The notes: generated by a model not told the origin, from the sequence alone. Counted from the stretch's first letter, positions 54,028-63,087 are shown. The stretch: 64,000 nt of DNA from Psychrobacter okhotskensis (GCF_013248965.1 NZ_JABRVQ010000001.1:124001-188000); one strand, 5' to 3'. Program-made: numbers and translations.

Positions 54028-54184
54028 ACTAACCTTCGTGTTAGTAAATGGATGACTGGTAGTCGTTCAATGAATGAATCTAACGACGACTACCAGTTGT
54101 AGCACTAATCTGCGCAATCTACCATTTTATCTGGTAACCCGCGCAGTCGAGCCGCTTATGTTATCGAGTTTAAGCGGATCCATT

Positions 54185-54925
54185 TTATGCTAATAGTCGT
54201 TGCTCGCTGCGATACCATTCATAAAGACCAACGAAAGAGTTGACTTGGTAGATGATGGTTTGAATGGCAAAGATATAGTTGCCTGACATGAGGTTCACAA
54301 TCAGCCAAACAAAATTCACGATAATCCATAGCCACCAGCTAAAAGAATAACGCAGAATCATTGCGGCTTGTGCAGTAATAGACAATACAAAAGCAATGAC
54401 ATTAATCCAAAAGAAGGAGATAAAGCCTAAGAATAGACTGTTATCATCCTCTACCACGGCATAGCCATAATTCGCCAGCAAATCATTGACGGTGGGGAAG
54501 AGTACCAAACCGATAACAATAAATGCAGCGGTAATCAACCAAACCACTTTGCTAGCAGATTTTGGGATCATGTCGCCATCAGGGTCAGTGTGCTTTGACC
54601 AATAAAAGATACCGTATACATGGGTAAAGAAGTTAAATAATGGTGCTAACATTAGGCCGACTGCCCCCGAAGTCGCTTGTACTACGACTTCGCCAGCGGT
54701 TGCGCCCATACCAAAACCATTGCCCATGACGTTTTTTCGGAACGACAGCGATACCACACAGATCAAACCGATAAATGAAACCGCCAAATAAAACCAATCA
54801 AGGGTGCGATGTTCGGTAGTGAGCCAAAACCCTGCTGATAAGGCAATAACGCCGCAAATAAACCACGTTATGATCCATTGTAGCGCCCATTTTCCAGTAA
54901 TATTGTCTAATAGCTGAATGCGCAT
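54185..54925 (-). CDS. pnuC: Nicotinamide riboside transporter PnuC
   Basis: Inner-membrane facilitator of 246 residues with seven or eight hydrophobic helices. The substrate-site region SWWLWIIVNFVWLIVNLMSG followed by QTIIYQVNSFVGLYEW is typical of PnuC. Imported nicotinamide riboside would be trapped by phosphorylation. The next gene on the same strand upstream (55046-56092) encodes that NadR-type kinase, so the two form a salvage pathway. The ATG lies after TTTAGGAAAA. Confidence 0.9.
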   Translation of the reverse strand: MRIQLLDNITGKWALQWIITWFICGVIALSAGFWLTTEHRTLDWFYLAVSFIGLICVVSLSFRKNVMGNGFGMGATAGEVVVQATSGAVGLMLAPLFNFFTHVYGIFYWSKHTDPDGDMIPKSASKVVWLITAAFIVIGLVLFPTVNDLLANYGYAVVEDDNSLFLGFISFFWINVIAFVLSITAQAAMILRYSFSWWLWIIVNFVWLIVNLMSGNYIFAIQTIIYQVNSFVGLYEWYRSEQRLLA

Positions 54926-54980
54926 AACTGTTTTTTCCTAAAATAAATATGGCTATCAACAAGGTGCTGATAAAAGACGC

Positions 54981-54994
54981 TAGGGCACGCCCTA
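54981..54994. repeat. Possible remnant of the TA-flanked element
   Basis: TAGGGCACGCCCTA, in the pnuC-nadR gap, joins the first six bases of the element's left end to the last eight bases of its right end. It may be a footprint of a deleted copy, or a chance palindrome. Confidence 0.35.
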
Positions 54995-55045
54995 ACAGCC
55001 GCAATGTTATTATAAATTCATGAATTTTTGGTATATTTTATTACT

Positions 55046-56092
55046 CTATGGTTTTTTACCATAAATATGCTGATCAATATATAGCAATGCTTGCTGGTAG
55101 CGCGCATCGTAATCAGGCTGCTCAACCATGTGCGGCTTAATATCATGACGGGCAAAAATATCGACGAGGCGCTGCTCAAAGCGTCCACGCGCCTCAGGCG
55201 TGCCTAATGAGCGCATGCCATCGTCCACCCACGGCGTATTATTATCTAGCATAATCGTATGATCTAAACGAAACTCATCGATGCAGGCGGCGACAAAAGG
55301 ATGGCGGCGACCTTCGTACTCTTCACAAAATGCTTGAGTAGTCACAAAGTCGGTATCGACGATGGTGACAGGGGCCGTGGCCTCAGCCGCTGCTTCTCGT
55401 ATGGCTTGCGCATGATTGAGAGAAATAGGGCCGTAATCGCTATACTGTAGCCCAGTCTCGCTGCCACCTAAGTCCGTGCCGACATACAATCTACCCATCT
55501 CAAGCGCAAAGCTGGCCCCATAATAATTGGCTAATTTGTGCACCAATGTCGTCTTGCCTGAGCTTTCACCGCCAACGATGGCAACGGTCTTGGTATAGTC
55601 GCCACGTGCTTGTGGATGCAGCGCTGACCAGTACGCCACAGGATTACGAGCGATAGCAAAAGAGTCAAACTCAGGCTGTAATGAGGTAGTGACTACTTGC
55701 ATCTGCAGTTGCTCTTGGAGGTTGCTTGCTGCCAATGGGTGGTTGTCCGCCACGAATAATACCGTCTTTTCTGGTAGCGCTAATGCCTCTGCCAAACGTT
55801 GCAACTTGGCATTACTGACAGCTACATCAATATGAGCATCAGCGACATGCTCGTGCAATGGCAGCTCGATCTGATCAGTCGTATGGATATGAATAAATGG
55901 TAAGTCGGCGCAGGCCATTTGTAGCCAACGCGCTTTGTCTTGTAAGGTAATGGTAAAGTGTGGATGCGGTGATGGATGTGTCATGATGACGATATGCAAG
56001 GTCTTCGCTTGTCCTGCTGCTTCCAATATACTGCGCATCTGCCCCAAGTGTAGAGGCTCAAAATGCCCAATCATTAAACCCGTCTCGTACAT
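55046..56092 (-). CDS. nadR: NadR-type NMN adenylyltransferase/ribosylnicotinamide kinase
   Basis: Bifunctional NAD salvage enzyme of 348 residues without the DNA-binding domain of enterobacterial NadR. The N-terminal nucleotidyltransferase domain has GHFEPLHLGQ (residues 9-18) where the family usually reads GxFxPxHxGH, so the last His is Gln18; the later IARNPVAYW segment is kept. The C-terminal kinase domain begins with the Walker A motif GGESSGKTT (174-182). It phosphorylates nicotinamide riboside imported by PnuC. Kinase activity is likely; the adenylyltransferase activity is less certain. Confidence 0.88.
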   Translation of the reverse strand: MYETGLMIGHFEPLHLGQMRSILEAAGQAKTLHIVIMTHPSPHPHFTITLQDKARWLQMACADLPFIHIHTTDQIELPLHEHVADAHIDVAVSNAKLQRLAEALALPEKTVLFVADNHPLAASNLQEQLQMQVVTTSLQPEFDSFAIARNPVAYWSALHPQARGDYTKTVAIVGGESSGKTTLVHKLANYYGASFALEMGRLYVGTDLGGSETGLQYSDYGPISLNHAQAIREAAAEATAPVTIVDTDFVTTQAFCEEYEGRRHPFVAACIDEFRLDHTIMLDNNTPWVDDGMRSLGTPEARGRFEQRLVDIFARHDIKPHMVEQPDYDARYQQALLYIDQHIYGKKP

Positions 56093-56661
56093 AGCTGTCC
56101 TTATATATGTCTTATTTTGATTTTGTTATATTTTACTGATTATCTAATATGGGTCTGATGCGGCTTTATTAATTTATCAGCATGGTATAAAGGTTTGAAC
56201 ATAGTTACAGGTAGGTTATTGTAAACAGCCGTTTTATGCTTAGAAAAATACCATAAATCTACCAAATTTATCCTGCATGATTCAATGTTTTTCTGCTTTT
56301 ATGGTTATGTTTACAATATGTCATAATTGATTGGAATATCAAAAGGTTAGAGTCGCTGTAGTAAAGCCGTAAGGTTATAGAAATAAACCTCACTCTGAAA
56401 CATTTTGAAATATCTATTTAAAATCAGGGGTTTACGAGGCCTAATGACAGATTAGGGCAAGTTTAAGTAGCATAAACTCACAAAGTACGTCTACATACTC
56501 AACAGATAAAAATTTAAACATTGCTATAATTATTCATAAGTTGAGAACGCTAAGCATTTTTGAGAATAAGTGTTTTTAAGAAAATAAGTTTTTTTAACAA
56601 TAAGTTCTCATATGAAACTAAAAATAAGTAAAAGATAAACTATATCAGAGAGGTATTTGAT
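56093..56661. other. Long gap before the PspC gene, nothing recognised
   Basis: 569 AT-rich bases between nadR and the divergent PspC-domain gene. I see no coding frame with a ribosome site, no repeat-family copy and no clear hairpin. Confidence 0.5.
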
Positions 56662-56874
56662 TTGGCTAAGTTAGCAAAATTACATCGCTCACAGAATAAT
56701 CGCATGATAGCCGGTGTGATGGGCGGCATTGCAGAATATGTCGGCTGGTCACCTACTTGGGTCAGGTTGTTATTCGTCATTGTTTCTTCATTGAGTGCAG
56801 CTGTACCCGGTATTTTGATATACATTATCCTATGGATAATTATGCCAAAAGCCTCTAGCGAGTCGTACCAGTAA
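56662..56874 (+). CDS. PspC-domain membrane protein
   Basis: Small membrane protein of 70 residues that is essentially one PspC domain: basic start LHRSQNNRMIAGVMGGIAEY, then GWSPTWVRLLFVI and a hydrophobic helix ending IILWIIMPK. PspC proteins sense or counter envelope stress; no other psp gene is adjacent. The start is a TTG at 56662, 8 bases after AGAGAGG. No ATG fits. Confidence 0.83.
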   Translation: MAKLAKLHRSQNNRMIAGVMGGIAEYVGWSPTWVRLLFVIVSSLSAAVPGILIYIILWIIMPKASSESYQ

Positions 56875-57017
56875 TAGGTCTTTAACAAAGCAATCGTAAA
56901 ATTATCAATGTAAATGTAATCAGTAATAGCGTTAAGAACAAAAAGGTTAATATCAAAGCTAGAGCCCATTAAAAACAAAAAGCCTGACCAATCAGGATAC
57001 CAAAGACATACTTTTCC

Positions 57018-57051
57018 TCCTGCCCAAATGTTCACGCATTTGGGTATTTTT
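57018..57051 (+). terminator. Terminator after the PspC gene
   Basis: CCCAAATG, short loop, CATTTGGG, then TATTTTTTT. It lies about 145 bases after the stop, so the transcript has a long 3' tail. Confidence 0.8.
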
Positions 57052-57068
57052 TTGCCATTTAAGGTTGG

Positions 57069-57096
57069 CTTCATCACCTCGTTAGTGATGTTTTTA
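57069..57096 (+). terminator. Weak second terminator-like hairpin
   Basis: CATCAC, seven-base loop, GTGATG, then TTTTT. It is shorter than the preceding hairpin and may back it up. Confidence 0.55.
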
Positions 57097-57112
57097 TTGC
57101 TCGATGAGCAAA

Positions 57113-57178
57113 TATAGTGAGTGAAAAGTAATATCGATATATCAGCAATACTGTCGCGTTTTTAGTATATTTTGACTA
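57113..57178. repeat. Short dispersed repeat, family 2, copy 2
   Basis: Nearly the same sequence as 50945-51012: TATAGTGAGTGAAAAGTAAT, ATCGATATATCAGCAATA and GTCGCG blocks. The right end ATTTTGACTA is a partial inverted copy of the left end TATAGTGA. It lies 170 bases before glyQ. Confidence 0.75.
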
Positions 57179-57350
57179 GATGCAATATTTCTAGGTTGTT
57201 TCTTCAGTTGCCTGATAAATTTAGTTAATGTAAATATGGATAAAATAGTCATTTTTTAGTAAGGTGAGCAGGCGAATAGAGTCGTTGCCGAATAGGCTAT
57301 ACGAGTACTATCAATATTTTATTTCATAATACAAACTCCACAGTGGCTTT

Positions 57351-58400
57351 ATGACGATGCCCCAAACTATGACAACTCAAACTATGACAACTGAAGCGAA
57401 AAACTCTCAACCGATGACTTTTCAAGATTTAATCCTAACCCTACAGAATTATTGGGCCGACAAGGGCTGTGTAATATTACAGCCTTATGATATGGAAGTC
57501 GGTGCGGGTACTTTTCACACTGCGACGTTTTTGCGCTCCTTAGGTCCTGAGCGTTGGAATGCTGCCTATGTACAGCCATCTCGCCGTCCTACGGATGGGC
57601 GCTATGGTGACAATCCAAATCGCTTGCAGCATTATTATCAATTTCAAGTAGTGCTCAAGCCGAATCCACCTAATATTCAAGAGCTATATTTGGACTCACT
57701 AAGAGCCATTGGTATCGATCCGTTGGTACATGATGTGCGTTTCGTCGAAGACAACTGGGAGTCGCCTACGCTAGGTGCGTGGGGACTTGGTTGGGAGATT
57801 TGGCTTAACGGTATGGAAGTGACCCAGTTTACCTACTTCCAGCAAGTGGGCGGCATTGAGTGTTTCCCAGTGACTGGCGAAATCACTTATGGTCTTGAAC
57901 GCTTGGCGATGTATGTGCAAGGCGTTGATAGCGTTTACGATTTGGTTTGGGCAGATGGTGAATTTGGTCGTGTGACTTATGGCGATGTTTTTCATCAAAA
58001 TGAAGTGGAACAGTCTACCTATAACTTTGAGCACGCTGATGTGCCAATGATGGGTCAGATGTTTGACTTTTATGAGCAGCAAGCAGATAAATTGGTTGCT
58101 GAAGGGTTGCCATTACCTGCCTATGAAATGGTATTAAAAGCATCACATGCTTTTAATTTACTGGATGCACGCGGTGCAATTTCGGTGACCGAACGTCAGC
58201 GCTTTATTCTGCGTGTACGTACATTGGCGCGTAAAGTTGCCATTGGTTATGTGGAAGCGCGTGCCAAGCTGGGCTTCCCATTAGCCGATGAGGCGCATCG
58301 TCAAGCGGCGCTCGATAAGTATTTGCCCAAAGAAGACGCTGCAACTGAAAGTGCAGAAAACAATCAAGCTACTGACAACAACCAAACTACTAATAAATAG
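57351..58400 (+). CDS. glyQ: Glycyl-tRNA synthetase alpha subunit
   Basis: Catalytic subunit of the alpha2beta2 glycyl-tRNA synthetase. Conserved blocks: [58 protein letters not shown] and [19 protein letters not shown]. At 349 residues it is longer than the usual about 300: the C-terminus has a Glu/Asn/Thr-rich tail, and the N-terminus has a 15-bp direct DNA repeat (ACTATGACAACT units) encoding MTTQTMTTE. The exact start is uncertain among four ATGs because none has a clear ribosome site. glyS follows 9 bases later. Confidence 0.95.
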   Translation: MTMPQTMTTQTMTTEAKNSQPMTFQDLILTLQNYWADKGCVILQPYDMEVGAGTFHTATFLRSLGPERWNAAYVQPSRRPTDGRYGDNPNRLQHYYQFQVVLKPNPPNIQELYLDSLRAIGIDPLVHDVRFVEDNWESPTLGAWGLGWEIWLNGMEVTQFTYFQQVGGIECFPVTGEITYGLERLAMYVQGVDSVYDLVWADGEFGRVTYGDVFHQNEVEQSTYNFEHADVPMMGQMFDFYEQQADKLVAEGLPLPAYEMVLKASHAFNLLDARGAISVTERQRFILRVRTLARKVAIGYVEARAKLGFPLADEAHRQAALDKYLPKEDAATESAENNQATDNNQTTNK

Positions 58401-58409
58401 GAGCATCCC

Positions 58410-60503
58410 ATGAGTACTATTCTATTTGAACTGGGGTGTGAAGAGCTACCTCCAAAAAGCCTAAAACCTTTACGTGATGCGCTACAAGCCAGTGTCACCG
58501 AGCAGTTAAATGAAGCTGAAATTGGCTTCGATAATATTAAAGCCTTTGCCGCACCGCGTCGTTTGGCGCTTCAAATTGAGGGTATCAGCGACAAGCAACC
58601 GGATCGTAGCGAGCAAAAACGTGGTCCAGCGATTAAAGCCGCATTTGATGCTGATGGCAATCCAACGCGTGCGGCGATGGGTTTTGCTAAAGGCTTGGGT
58701 ATTGAGGCCAGTGAGCTAATAACAATCAACACCGATAAAGGTGATTATGTCGGTTATGAGCAAACCATTCAGGGTCAAGCAACGACTGAATTGCTGCCAT
58801 CCATTTTTCAGACGGCGCTGGATAATCTACCCATTGCTAAGCGTATGCGTTCAGGTGCAAGCCGCAATGAATTCGTGCGTCCCGTACAATGGGCGGTATT
58901 GATGCAGGATAGCACTGTCATTGATGCGACCATCCAAGGGCATCAGACCGGCACGCAAACCCGTGGTCATCGCTTCCACAGTCCTGATTATCACGATATT
59001 GGTCATGCCAATGACTATGAAGAATTACTAAGTGGTTTAAAAGTAGTTGCTGATTTTGATAAGCGTCAAATGCTCATCAAAAACCAAGTCAAAGCCTTGG
59101 CTGATGAAGTCAATTCTGATGCTATTGTGCCGCAAGACTTGTTAGATGAAGTGACTGCCTTGGTTGATTTTCCGATTGCCTTACGAGCAAGCTTTGAAGC
59201 ACGCTTTTTACAAGTACCGCAAGAAGCGCTTATCTCGACCATGCAAGCGGATCAAAAGTATTTTTGCTTAACGGATAAAGCAGGCAAACTACAACCGTAC
59301 TTTATTTTTATTACTAATATTGAGTCAAAAGACCCCAATCAAATTATTGAAGGTAATGAGAAAGTCGTGCGTCCACGCTTGGCCGATGCAGAATTTTTCT
59401 TCTTACAAGATCAAAAGCAGCCATTATTTGCGTTGACAGAGAGCCTGAAAAATCGTGTATTCCAAGACAAATTGGGTACGATTTGGGAAAAATCTGAGCG
59501 CATTGCCAAGCTTGCTGCATTTATCGCCGCCTTGATGCAACAGCAGGGTCAGCAGATTGATATCGATGAAACGGTACGTGCGGGCATTTTGTCCAAAGCC
59601 GATTTGGCAAGCTCATTGGTTGGGGAATATCCCGAATTGCAAGGTATCGCCGGTACCTATTATGCGCGTTTGAATGATGAGCCAGAAGCAGTCGCCGCAA
59701 GTTTAGAAGAGCAATATCTGCCCAAGTTCAGTGGTGATGTATTACCACAGACGCCAATTGGTATTTGCTTAGCACTAGCCGACCGTTTAGATACGCTCGT
59801 CGGTATTTTTGCCATTGACCAAGCACCGACGGGCTCAAAAGATCCGTTTAGCTTACGTCGCTCAGCGATTGGTATCTTGCGTATTTTGATTGAAAAGCAG
59901 TTACCGATTAATTTGGTAGCGCTCGTTGAGCAGGCGATTAAAGGTTATAGCACGAGCGATGCCAGCAAGATTGCCAAGATGGGCGATACCTTTACCCAAG
60001 TCATGGCGTTTCTAAATTCGCGCTATCGGGCGATGTATACCGAGCAAGGCGTTAGTGTCGATACCATTCAGGCAGTGCAAGCGATTAATCCGCATATGCC
60101 GCTTGATTTTGATCAGCGTATTCGGGCGGTACAAGCGTTTAGCGCATTACCACAAGCGTCGATGTTGGCTGATTCAAACAAACGTGTCGCCAATATTTTA
60201 GCCAAATCAGAAGTAAGTGTCGCCGACAATGTTGATGAAGCGTTATTGTCCGAGCCTGCCGAGCAAGCTTTGTACACGAGTGTGCTGCAAGCACAAACGG
60301 CAGTCACGCCAATGCTGGAGCAGGCTGACTATACGCAAGTATTGCAAACGCTCGTTAGTCTAGATGAGCCGTTGACGCAGTTCTTTGCTGATGTCATGGT
60401 CAATAGTGAAGATGCGGCGCTAAAGAACAATCGCTTGGCATTGCTTAAGCAAGTTCGTGCATTGTTCCTAACCGTCGCTGATATTAGTGAGCTGCAGCTA
60501 TAG
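58410..60503 (+). CDS. glyS: Glycyl-tRNA synthetase beta subunit
   Basis: Beta subunit of 697 residues, required for tRNA-Gly recognition. It begins STILFELGCEELPPKSLKPL and contains AAPRRLALQI, KRMRSGASRNEFVRPVQWAV, MQADQKYFCLTDKAGKLQP and the HD-like region EYPELQGIAGTYYA, all diagnostic. The C-terminal anticodon-binding domain ends FFADVMVNSEDAALKNNRLA. AATAGGAG precedes the ATG. It forms an operon with glyQ. Confidence 0.97.
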   Translation: MSTILFELGCEELPPKSLKPLRDALQASVTEQLNEAEIGFDNIKAFAAPRRLALQIEGISDKQPDRSEQKRGPAIKAAFDADGNPTRAAMGFAKGLGIEASELITINTDKGDYVGYEQTIQGQATTELLPSIFQTALDNLPIAKRMRSGASRNEFVRPVQWAVLMQDSTVIDATIQGHQTGTQTRGHRFHSPDYHDIGHANDYEELLSGLKVVADFDKRQMLIKNQVKALADEVNSDAIVPQDLLDEVTALVDFPIALRASFEARFLQVPQEALISTMQADQKYFCLTDKAGKLQPYFIFITNIESKDPNQIIEGNEKVVRPRLADAEFFFLQDQKQPLFALTESLKNRVFQDKLGTIWEKSERIAKLAAFIAALMQQQGQQIDIDETVRAGILSKADLASSLVGEYPELQGIAGTYYARLNDEPEAVAASLEEQYLPKFSGDVLPQTPIGICLALADRLDTLVGIFAIDQAPTGSKDPFSLRRSAIGILRILIEKQLPINLVALVEQAIKGYSTSDASKIAKMGDTFTQVMAFLNSRYRAMYTEQGVSVDTIQAVQAINPHMPLDFDQRIRAVQAFSALPQASMLADSNKRVANILAKSEVSVADNVDEALLSEPAEQALYTSVLQAQTAVTPMLEQADYTQVLQTLVSLDEPLTQFFADVMVNSEDAALKNNRLALLKQVRALFLTVADISELQL

Positions 60504-60611
60504 TTTGAAGACAATCTGAGTATCTATTCGTTCAGTATCTTCCGTATCTATGCGCTCAGCCTGCAGCGTTAAGTTTATAAAGTCTTAATCCATACTCTAA
60601 GGAGCAATGCT

Positions 60612-60944
60612 GTGTTCGCTGCTATTATGATGATAATTATTATCTGGATTGTGATGTGGGGCTTTTATAAGTTTATGTACCCGCGTGCGCCTAGAAGCAT
60701 GATGCCAAAAGATGGTGATGTGACCACACCGCGTCACTGCGATTTTTGTGGTAACAGCTTGGCTGAATATCGCGGCGTCTTAGAAACTAAGCCGAACTTG
60801 GTGGCAAATAGTGAAAGTGCCAGTCATTTAAGTGACAGTAATTCAAGTGACAGCAATCCGCAAGTTAATAAAGAACTGTTCTTTTGCAACTACGAGCATC
60901 AAGCGGACTTTCATGCTGGCAAGGTTTATAGCTCTGCAGATTAA
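60612..60944 (+). CDS. Membrane-anchored zinc-ribbon-like protein, unknown function
   Basis: Protein of 110 residues. One N-terminal hydrophobic helix (about 3-22) is followed by CDFCGNSLAEYRG and, after a Ser/Asn-rich linker, FFCNYEHQADFHAG. The three Cys and two or three His could bind zinc on the cytoplasmic side. I do not know the family beyond a resemblance to PP0621-type proteins. The start is a GTG at 60612, 7 bases after GGAG; an ATG at 60607 is in another frame. A strong terminator follows. Confidence 0.68.
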   Translation: MFAAIMMIIIIWIVMWGFYKFMYPRAPRSMMPKDGDVTTPRHCDFCGNSLAEYRGVLETKPNLVANSESASHLSDSNSSDSNPQVNKELFFCNYEHQADFHAGKVYSSAD

Positions 60945-60973
60945 CGCAGTGTTTACTGGTTATCGTCAAAAAA

Positions 60974-61013
60974 TAAGCGCTTAGCTGTCATCAGCTAAGC
61001 GCTTGTCTTTTTA
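60974..61013. terminator. Terminator between the zinc-ribbon gene and zapA
   Basis: AAGCGCTTAGCTG, four-base loop, CAGCTAAGCGCTT: a perfect 13-bp stem, then GTCTTTTT. It separates the convergent genes. Confidence 0.9.
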
Positions 61014-61040
61014 GAATGCTAATTTAATATCAGTACAAAC

Positions 61041-61502
61041 TTACAAGATAGAGTGTGCATCTTTCATGATTTTATTGAGCAATGCTTCAGACTGTTTATC
61101 TCCTTGAATACGATCTTCATCGCTTCTTTGATAAGTATGAATTTTCTCGTATAAATTTAAGCAGCACAGTACTAGCAAGCTCTCTTGGCTTAGGCTTGGC
61201 GCATCGCGTTTTAGGTCGAGCGCATAATTATTGATATAAGAGACGGCTGAGTGTAGCTCTTCTTGCTCGTGCACTGGGCAATAGATGGGATAGGTCACCC
61301 CAGCAATCGCAATATCTACTTTTTTGATTTGTGGCTCAGGAGTGCTGTTTGTTTTAGGCGCAGGTTTAGCAGCGCCGCTCTGTGGAGCTGAAGTATTTGG
61401 CGCGATTCTTTGGGATTTAAGCCCATTGGTTGGTAGTTGGTTATTTTGTGATGGATTGTTTGGCGCTTGCTTGTTTAAAGGGTTGGTCTGGTCATCAGTC
61501 AT
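61041..61502 (-). CDS. zapA: Cell division protein ZapA
   Basis: FtsZ-ring-associated protein of about 153 residues. The ZapA domain begins at about residue 60 with KVDIAIAGVTYPIYCPVHEQ and continues with LHSAVSYINNYALDLKR and the long helix SLLVLCCLNLYEKI. An N-terminal extension of about 55 residues rich in Pro, Asn and Ala precedes it, unlike E. coli ZapA (109 residues). Start 61502 has AGGA 7 bases upstream. A coiled-coil gene and ygfB lie beside it, as in related genomes. Confidence 0.85.
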   Translation of the reverse strand: MTDDQTNPLNKQAPNNPSQNNQLPTNGLKSQRIAPNTSAPQSGAAKPAPKTNSTPEPQIKKVDIAIAGVTYPIYCPVHEQEELHSAVSYINNYALDLKRDAPSLSQESLLVLCCLNLYEKIHTYQRSDEDRIQGDKQSEALLNKIMKDAHSIL

Positions 61503-61601
61503 GATAAATCCTACAATATGTGTCATTAAAGTGAGTAATATAAGAGATTATAAGTGTGAGTCTAGTGGCTTAATCAACGCTGTATTTTTAATAATGAAGG
61601 T

Positions 61602-61681
61602 ACTTGATAACTAAAGCACTTAATAACTAAAGCACTTAATAACTAAAGCACTTGATAGCTAAGACAGTTGATAATAAAGGC
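61602..61681. repeat. Five tandem copies of a 16-bp repeat
   Basis: Units ACTTGATAACTAAAGC, ACTTAATAACTAAAGC (twice), then two diverged copies, head to tail without spacers, from 61602 to 61681 between zapA and the coiled-coil gene. No spacers, so not CRISPR. Confidence 0.85.
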
Positions 61682-61773
61682 ACTTAGTCAACGTGGCTTT
61701 TATCGATAATAAAGTTATTTAAGCAAAAAGACTTAAGCCAAACTCACCACTGACTATCTCGTGCTGCTATGTA

Positions 61774-62214
61774 TCAACCTTCTGCTTGATCGATACGGGT
61801 TAAGCGTTTTAACACCACTTGCGTCCGTTCAGCGGCCAACTGATTCTTCTTTTGTAAGTCGCTGTTTTGCTGTTTGATATCGCTGTACTGCTGCTTTAAT
61901 TCATTATTATGCTGTAGCAGCTCGCTGTTTTCTTGTTGTAATTGGCTGATTTGCTTTTGCAGTTTATCTTGCTCTTCACCGATCATATGATGGGCCTCTG
62001 CCAGATTTTGATAGCGCTTATCGAGATCGTTCAGCTGTTTTTTGGCACCGTCACGTTCTGTATAACTGCTATCCAGCTTGCTCTGCAGTGCGGTAAGTTC
62101 TTTGGGATCGGTAACAGGGTGTTGTTTGAGGCTGCTAAGTTCAGCACTGACAAGCTGATACTGTTTTTTGATGTCGAGTATCATTTTTTCTAATATTCTA
62201 AGTTGATCATACAT
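61774..62214 (-). CDS. ZapB-like coiled-coil protein (TIGR02449-type)
   Basis: Protein of 146 residues that is almost entirely coiled coil. Gln-rich heptads run from about 20 to 130 (QLQQENSELLQHNNELKQQY, then SDIKQQNSDLQKKNQL). It resembles the ZapB-like proteins found beside zapA. By that context it may cross-link ZapA and the division ring, but low complexity makes homology hard to prove. The start ATG at 62214 has AAGGAT upstream. ygfB lies divergently on the other side. Confidence 0.68.
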   Translation of the reverse strand: MYDQLRILEKMILDIKKQYQLVSAELSSLKQHPVTDPKELTALQSKLDSSYTERDGAKKQLNDLDKRYQNLAEAHHMIGEEQDKLQKQISQLQQENSELLQHNNELKQQYSDIKQQNSDLQKKNQLAAERTQVVLKRLTRIDQAEG

Positions 62215-62421
62215 AGTCAGTTTTTATCCTTAACAAGTAAGCGTGAATGAATTTTGTTCTCTGCGTTTAATAATGCCATAGGTGACCGCATAATATCTAT
62301 ATCAACAAAGTAATTGTATGCCGCTTTGTTTCGTAACTTCTATCAGCCGCCGCTTTATTAATGATAGTGCGCGGCATCTGTTTCTATTTAACACTACTAA
62401 TCAATTACTAGGACATCTATT

Positions 62422-63087
62422 ATGAATGATAATATCTCTGGCTGGAATACATGGCTGGCCGCGTTTGACGATTGGACGGACGTGTCTATCAGTGAGGTAC
62501 ACGGCTTAATGACGGGACTGATGACCGCTTGCGATGCACCTGATGAAAAGGTATGGGCCAAGGTGTTTGAGGAGCTGAGTTTTGCGCCATTGCCTGATGA
62601 AGCACTAACCTTGTTGACTGAAGAAGCGGAGGACACCGTGTTTCAGCTGAAAGACAAAGACGATGCTTATTCTTATACGCCGTTAGTGCCAGATGATGAA
62701 CATGATTTATACGAGCGCGTGATGGCGTTGAAACAGTGGGCCAATGGCTTTATGACAGGCTTTGGTATTACCGATTGTGGTCTCACTGCTGAAGAGAATG
62801 AAATGTTGTCGGATTTGGCTAAAATTGGCGCGATTCGATTAGAAGACGATGAAGACTTTGAAGGTGGGGAAGAGTCTTACCTGTATATCTATGAGTTTGC
62901 GCGTATGGTGCCAGTCAGCTTTGCGACTCGCAAGCGTAAGCCTGTCAAAGATATTGCGCTGATTTCGGGACTGGCTATCGATGCCAAAACCACCAAAGAG
63001 CTACAAGCTGAAGGTAAGGCTTCTAATACTAAGCCAAAACCAATGCCGCCAGTCGTTGATATTATGAATCAAAATCATCCATCATAA
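62422..63087 (+). CDS. YgfB/YecA (UPF0149) family protein
   Basis: Soluble protein of 221 residues. The UPF0149 domain covers residues 8-175 with ISEVHGLMTGLMTACDAP, a helical core, and the signature LKQWANGFMTGFGI. An acidic C-terminal part, EDDEDFEGGEESYLYIYEFARM, follows. The function is uncertain, though YgfB affects ampDh3 and beta-lactam tolerance in Pseudomonas. It is divergent from the coiled-coil gene and followed after 59 bases by a deaminase gene in the same direction. Confidence 0.87.
   Translation: MNDNISGWNTWLAAFDDWTDVSISEVHGLMTGLMTACDAPDEKVWAKVFEELSFAPLPDEALTLLTEEAEDTVFQLKDKDDAYSYTPLVPDDEHDLYERVMALKQWANGFMTGFGITDCGLTAEENEMLSDLAKIGAIRLEDDEDFEGGEESYLYIYEFARMVPVSFATRKRKPVKDIALISGLAIDAKTTKELQAEGKASNTKPKPMPPVVDIMNQNHPS

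Larger units (their letters stand above)
56875..57350. other. Gap before glyQ with hairpins and a repeat copy
   Basis: 476 bases. They hold three hairpins (56976-56991, 57020-57050 and 57069-57095), a family-2 repeat copy (57113-57178) and the glyQ promoter region. On the reverse strand a strong AGGAGG is followed by an ATG and only four codons, so no protein is called. Confidence 0.5.

Noticed and set aside
56640..57077. 145-codon reverse-strand frame over the PspC gene
   Set aside because: More than half lies antisense to the better-supported PspC gene, and the rest runs through two terminator hairpins.
60974..61040. 6S RNA gene next to zapA
   Set aside because: In many gamma-proteobacteria ssrS follows zapA, but here only a terminator and 27 bases lie between the convergent genes.
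61602..61681. CRISPR array
   Set aside because: The 16-bp units are directly adjacent with no spacers, and there are no cas genes in the window.
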